Shown piece after piece: positions 4,950 through 5,803 of a stretch of DNA of 5,803 bases. Positions within the stretch are counted from its first letter, which is position 1, and each line of letters begins with the position of its first letter. Position numbers and translations under genes: made by a program. Source of the stretch: Clostridia bacterium (GTDB lineage Bacteria; Bacillota; Clostridia; Oscillospirales; CAG-272); contig JAGBXH010000257.1 of assembly GCA_017629395.1 (NCBI GenBank), positions 1 to 5,803 on the forward strand. The letters run 5' to 3'. The notes beneath the pieces were generated by a model. That model saw only the letters and a program-made list of their open reading frames with translations, was not told the DNA's origin and ran no database searches.

Positions 4950-5803
4950 TGAAGAAGAGTATTATGATCAGTCTGATCGTCGCAGGGGCACTTGTGCTGT
5001 TTGGAACAGGACTTTTTGCCGGCGCGATGACTGCAGGCGGCTGGGATTTTTCCATTCTGAACACGTACGAGGTCGTCAACAACACCTATGACGTTGACGA
5101 GCCGTTTACCAATATATCGATTGACACCGACACGGCGGATATCCGCTTTGCCAAGTCAAGTGACGGCAAGTGCCGCGTGGCTACGAAAGATGCGCACAAT
5201 CATATCTACGACGTGGGTGTGCAAGACGATACACTGTATATTCATATGTACTTTAAAGGATTGTTTGAGTTGGGTATCGGAAGCTATGATGCTTCTCTGA
5301 CCGTCTATCTGCCCGAGGACGTATACGGTACGCTGACCATCAAGGAAAGCACGGGAGATATTGAGATTCTCGAGAATTTCTCGTTTGAAAGCATGGACAT
5401 TGAGCTGTCTACGGGAGATGTGACCAGCCGTGCCGACACGGTGGGAACTTGCAGGATTGCGGCAAGCAGGGGAGATATCATGGTAGAGAACGCGTCGGTC
5501 GGCGCACTTGCGCTCAGAGCCACCTCGGGCAAGATCACGTTAAGTGACGTTGTATGTGCAGGCAACGTCAGCGCGAACGTCCGCACGGGCGATACCTGTT
5601 TGACAAATCTGACCTGCACAGACCTGACCTCCACGGGTACTACCGGGGAGTTGAAGCTGACCAACGTGATTGCATCCGCCAAGCTTGATATCACGAGGGA
5701 CACCGGTGACGTGACCTTTGAGGGTGCGGATGCCGAGAGCATCAAGGTTCACACCTCGACCGGTGACGTGACGGGAACGCTGCTTTCCGATAAGATATTC
5801 AGG
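4949..5803 (+). CDS. DUF4097-family beta-repeat protein with N-terminal membrane anchor (partial, 3' end missing)
   Basis: The frame is open for 285 codons from ATG 4949 to the window edge, with no stop, so the C-terminus is missing. Residues 5-27 are hydrophobic (IMISLIVAGALVLFGTGLFAGA) after MKK, giving a signal anchor that would place the rest outside the cell. From about residue 54 the chain is a regular beta-repeat: turn motifs DTAD, STGD, STGD, SRGD, TSGK, RTGD, TTGE, DTGD and STGD occur every 19-20 residues from 134 onward (134, 154, 173, 192, 212, 231, 251, 270). This is the signature of DUF4097, a right-handed beta-solenoid-like fold also found in LiaG/YvlB-type envelope-stress genes. 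There are no catalytic motifs, so a structural or sensing surface role is likely. It is co-transcribed with padR and DUF1700. Confidence 0.9.
   Translation, partial: MKKSIMISLIVAGALVLFGTGLFAGAMTAGGWDFSILNTYEVVNNTYDVDEPFTNISIDTDTADIRFAKSSDGKCRVATKDAHNHIYDVGVQDDTLYIHMYFKGLFELGIGSYDASLTVYLPEDVYGTLTIKESTGDIEILENFSFESMDIELSTGDVTSRADTVGTCRIAASRGDIMVENASVGALALRATSGKITLSDVVCAGNVSANVRTGDTCLTNLTCTDLTSTGTTGELKLTNVIASAKLDITRDTGDVTFEGADAESIKVHTSTGDVTGTLLSDKIFR

Noticed and set aside
4906..5300. Short plus-strand frames of 61 and 70 codons
   Set aside because: They lie in another frame across the DUF1700/DUF4097 junction and the DUF4097 gene, and lack supporting motifs.
5305..5752. Minus-strand open frames at the right end
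   Set aside because: They are antisense to the DUF4097 repeat region, whose regular turn motifs show that the plus frame is the coding one.

Overview
The window looks like a stretch of chromosome from a low-to-mid GC Gram-positive bacterium, most likely a Clostridia-type Firmicute, possibly a gut species. The reasons are strong AAGGAGG-type ribosome binding sites, canonical sigma-A promoters, two secreted lipoproteins, and a PadR / DUF1700 / DUF4097 cassette that is typical of Firmicutes. The taxonomic call is an inference from style; there is no rRNA or marker gene here.

Layout. (1) 3-2304, plus strand: a tightly packed operon entering from the left. It holds the end of an amidohydrolase, best read as N-acetylglucosamine-6-phosphate deacetylase (NagA), a Gfo/Idh/MocA sugar oxidoreductase, a lipoprotein rhodanese, and a class I SAM-dependent methyltransferase. 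Start and stop codons touch or overlap (TGATG, ATGA), and the operon closes at a perfect hairpin at 2317-2355. (2) 2377-3810, minus strand: a single lipoprotein of the GHL10 (DUF187/YngK) glycoside-hydrolase-like family, with its own extended -10 promoter. It converges on the same hairpin, which therefore works as a bidirectional terminator. (3) 3811-3991: a divergent intergenic region with two outward promoters. (4) 3992-5803, plus strand: a PadR repressor, a DUF1700/HAAS membrane protein, and a DUF4097 beta-repeat protein. The last of these runs off the right edge with its reading frame still open.

How the genes may work together. NagA and the oxidoreductase suggest amino-sugar or cell-wall sugar catabolism. 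The secreted GHL10 protein could act on a glycan such as peptidoglycan outside the membrane. The PadR cassette looks like a self-regulated envelope-sensing module: the repressor sits first behind an operator-rich promoter, followed by a membrane transducer and a membrane-anchored surface protein. These links are inferences from domain content and gene order. No mobile element, CRISPR array, tRNA or rRNA was seen, and there is no gene-free stretch longer than about 200 bases.
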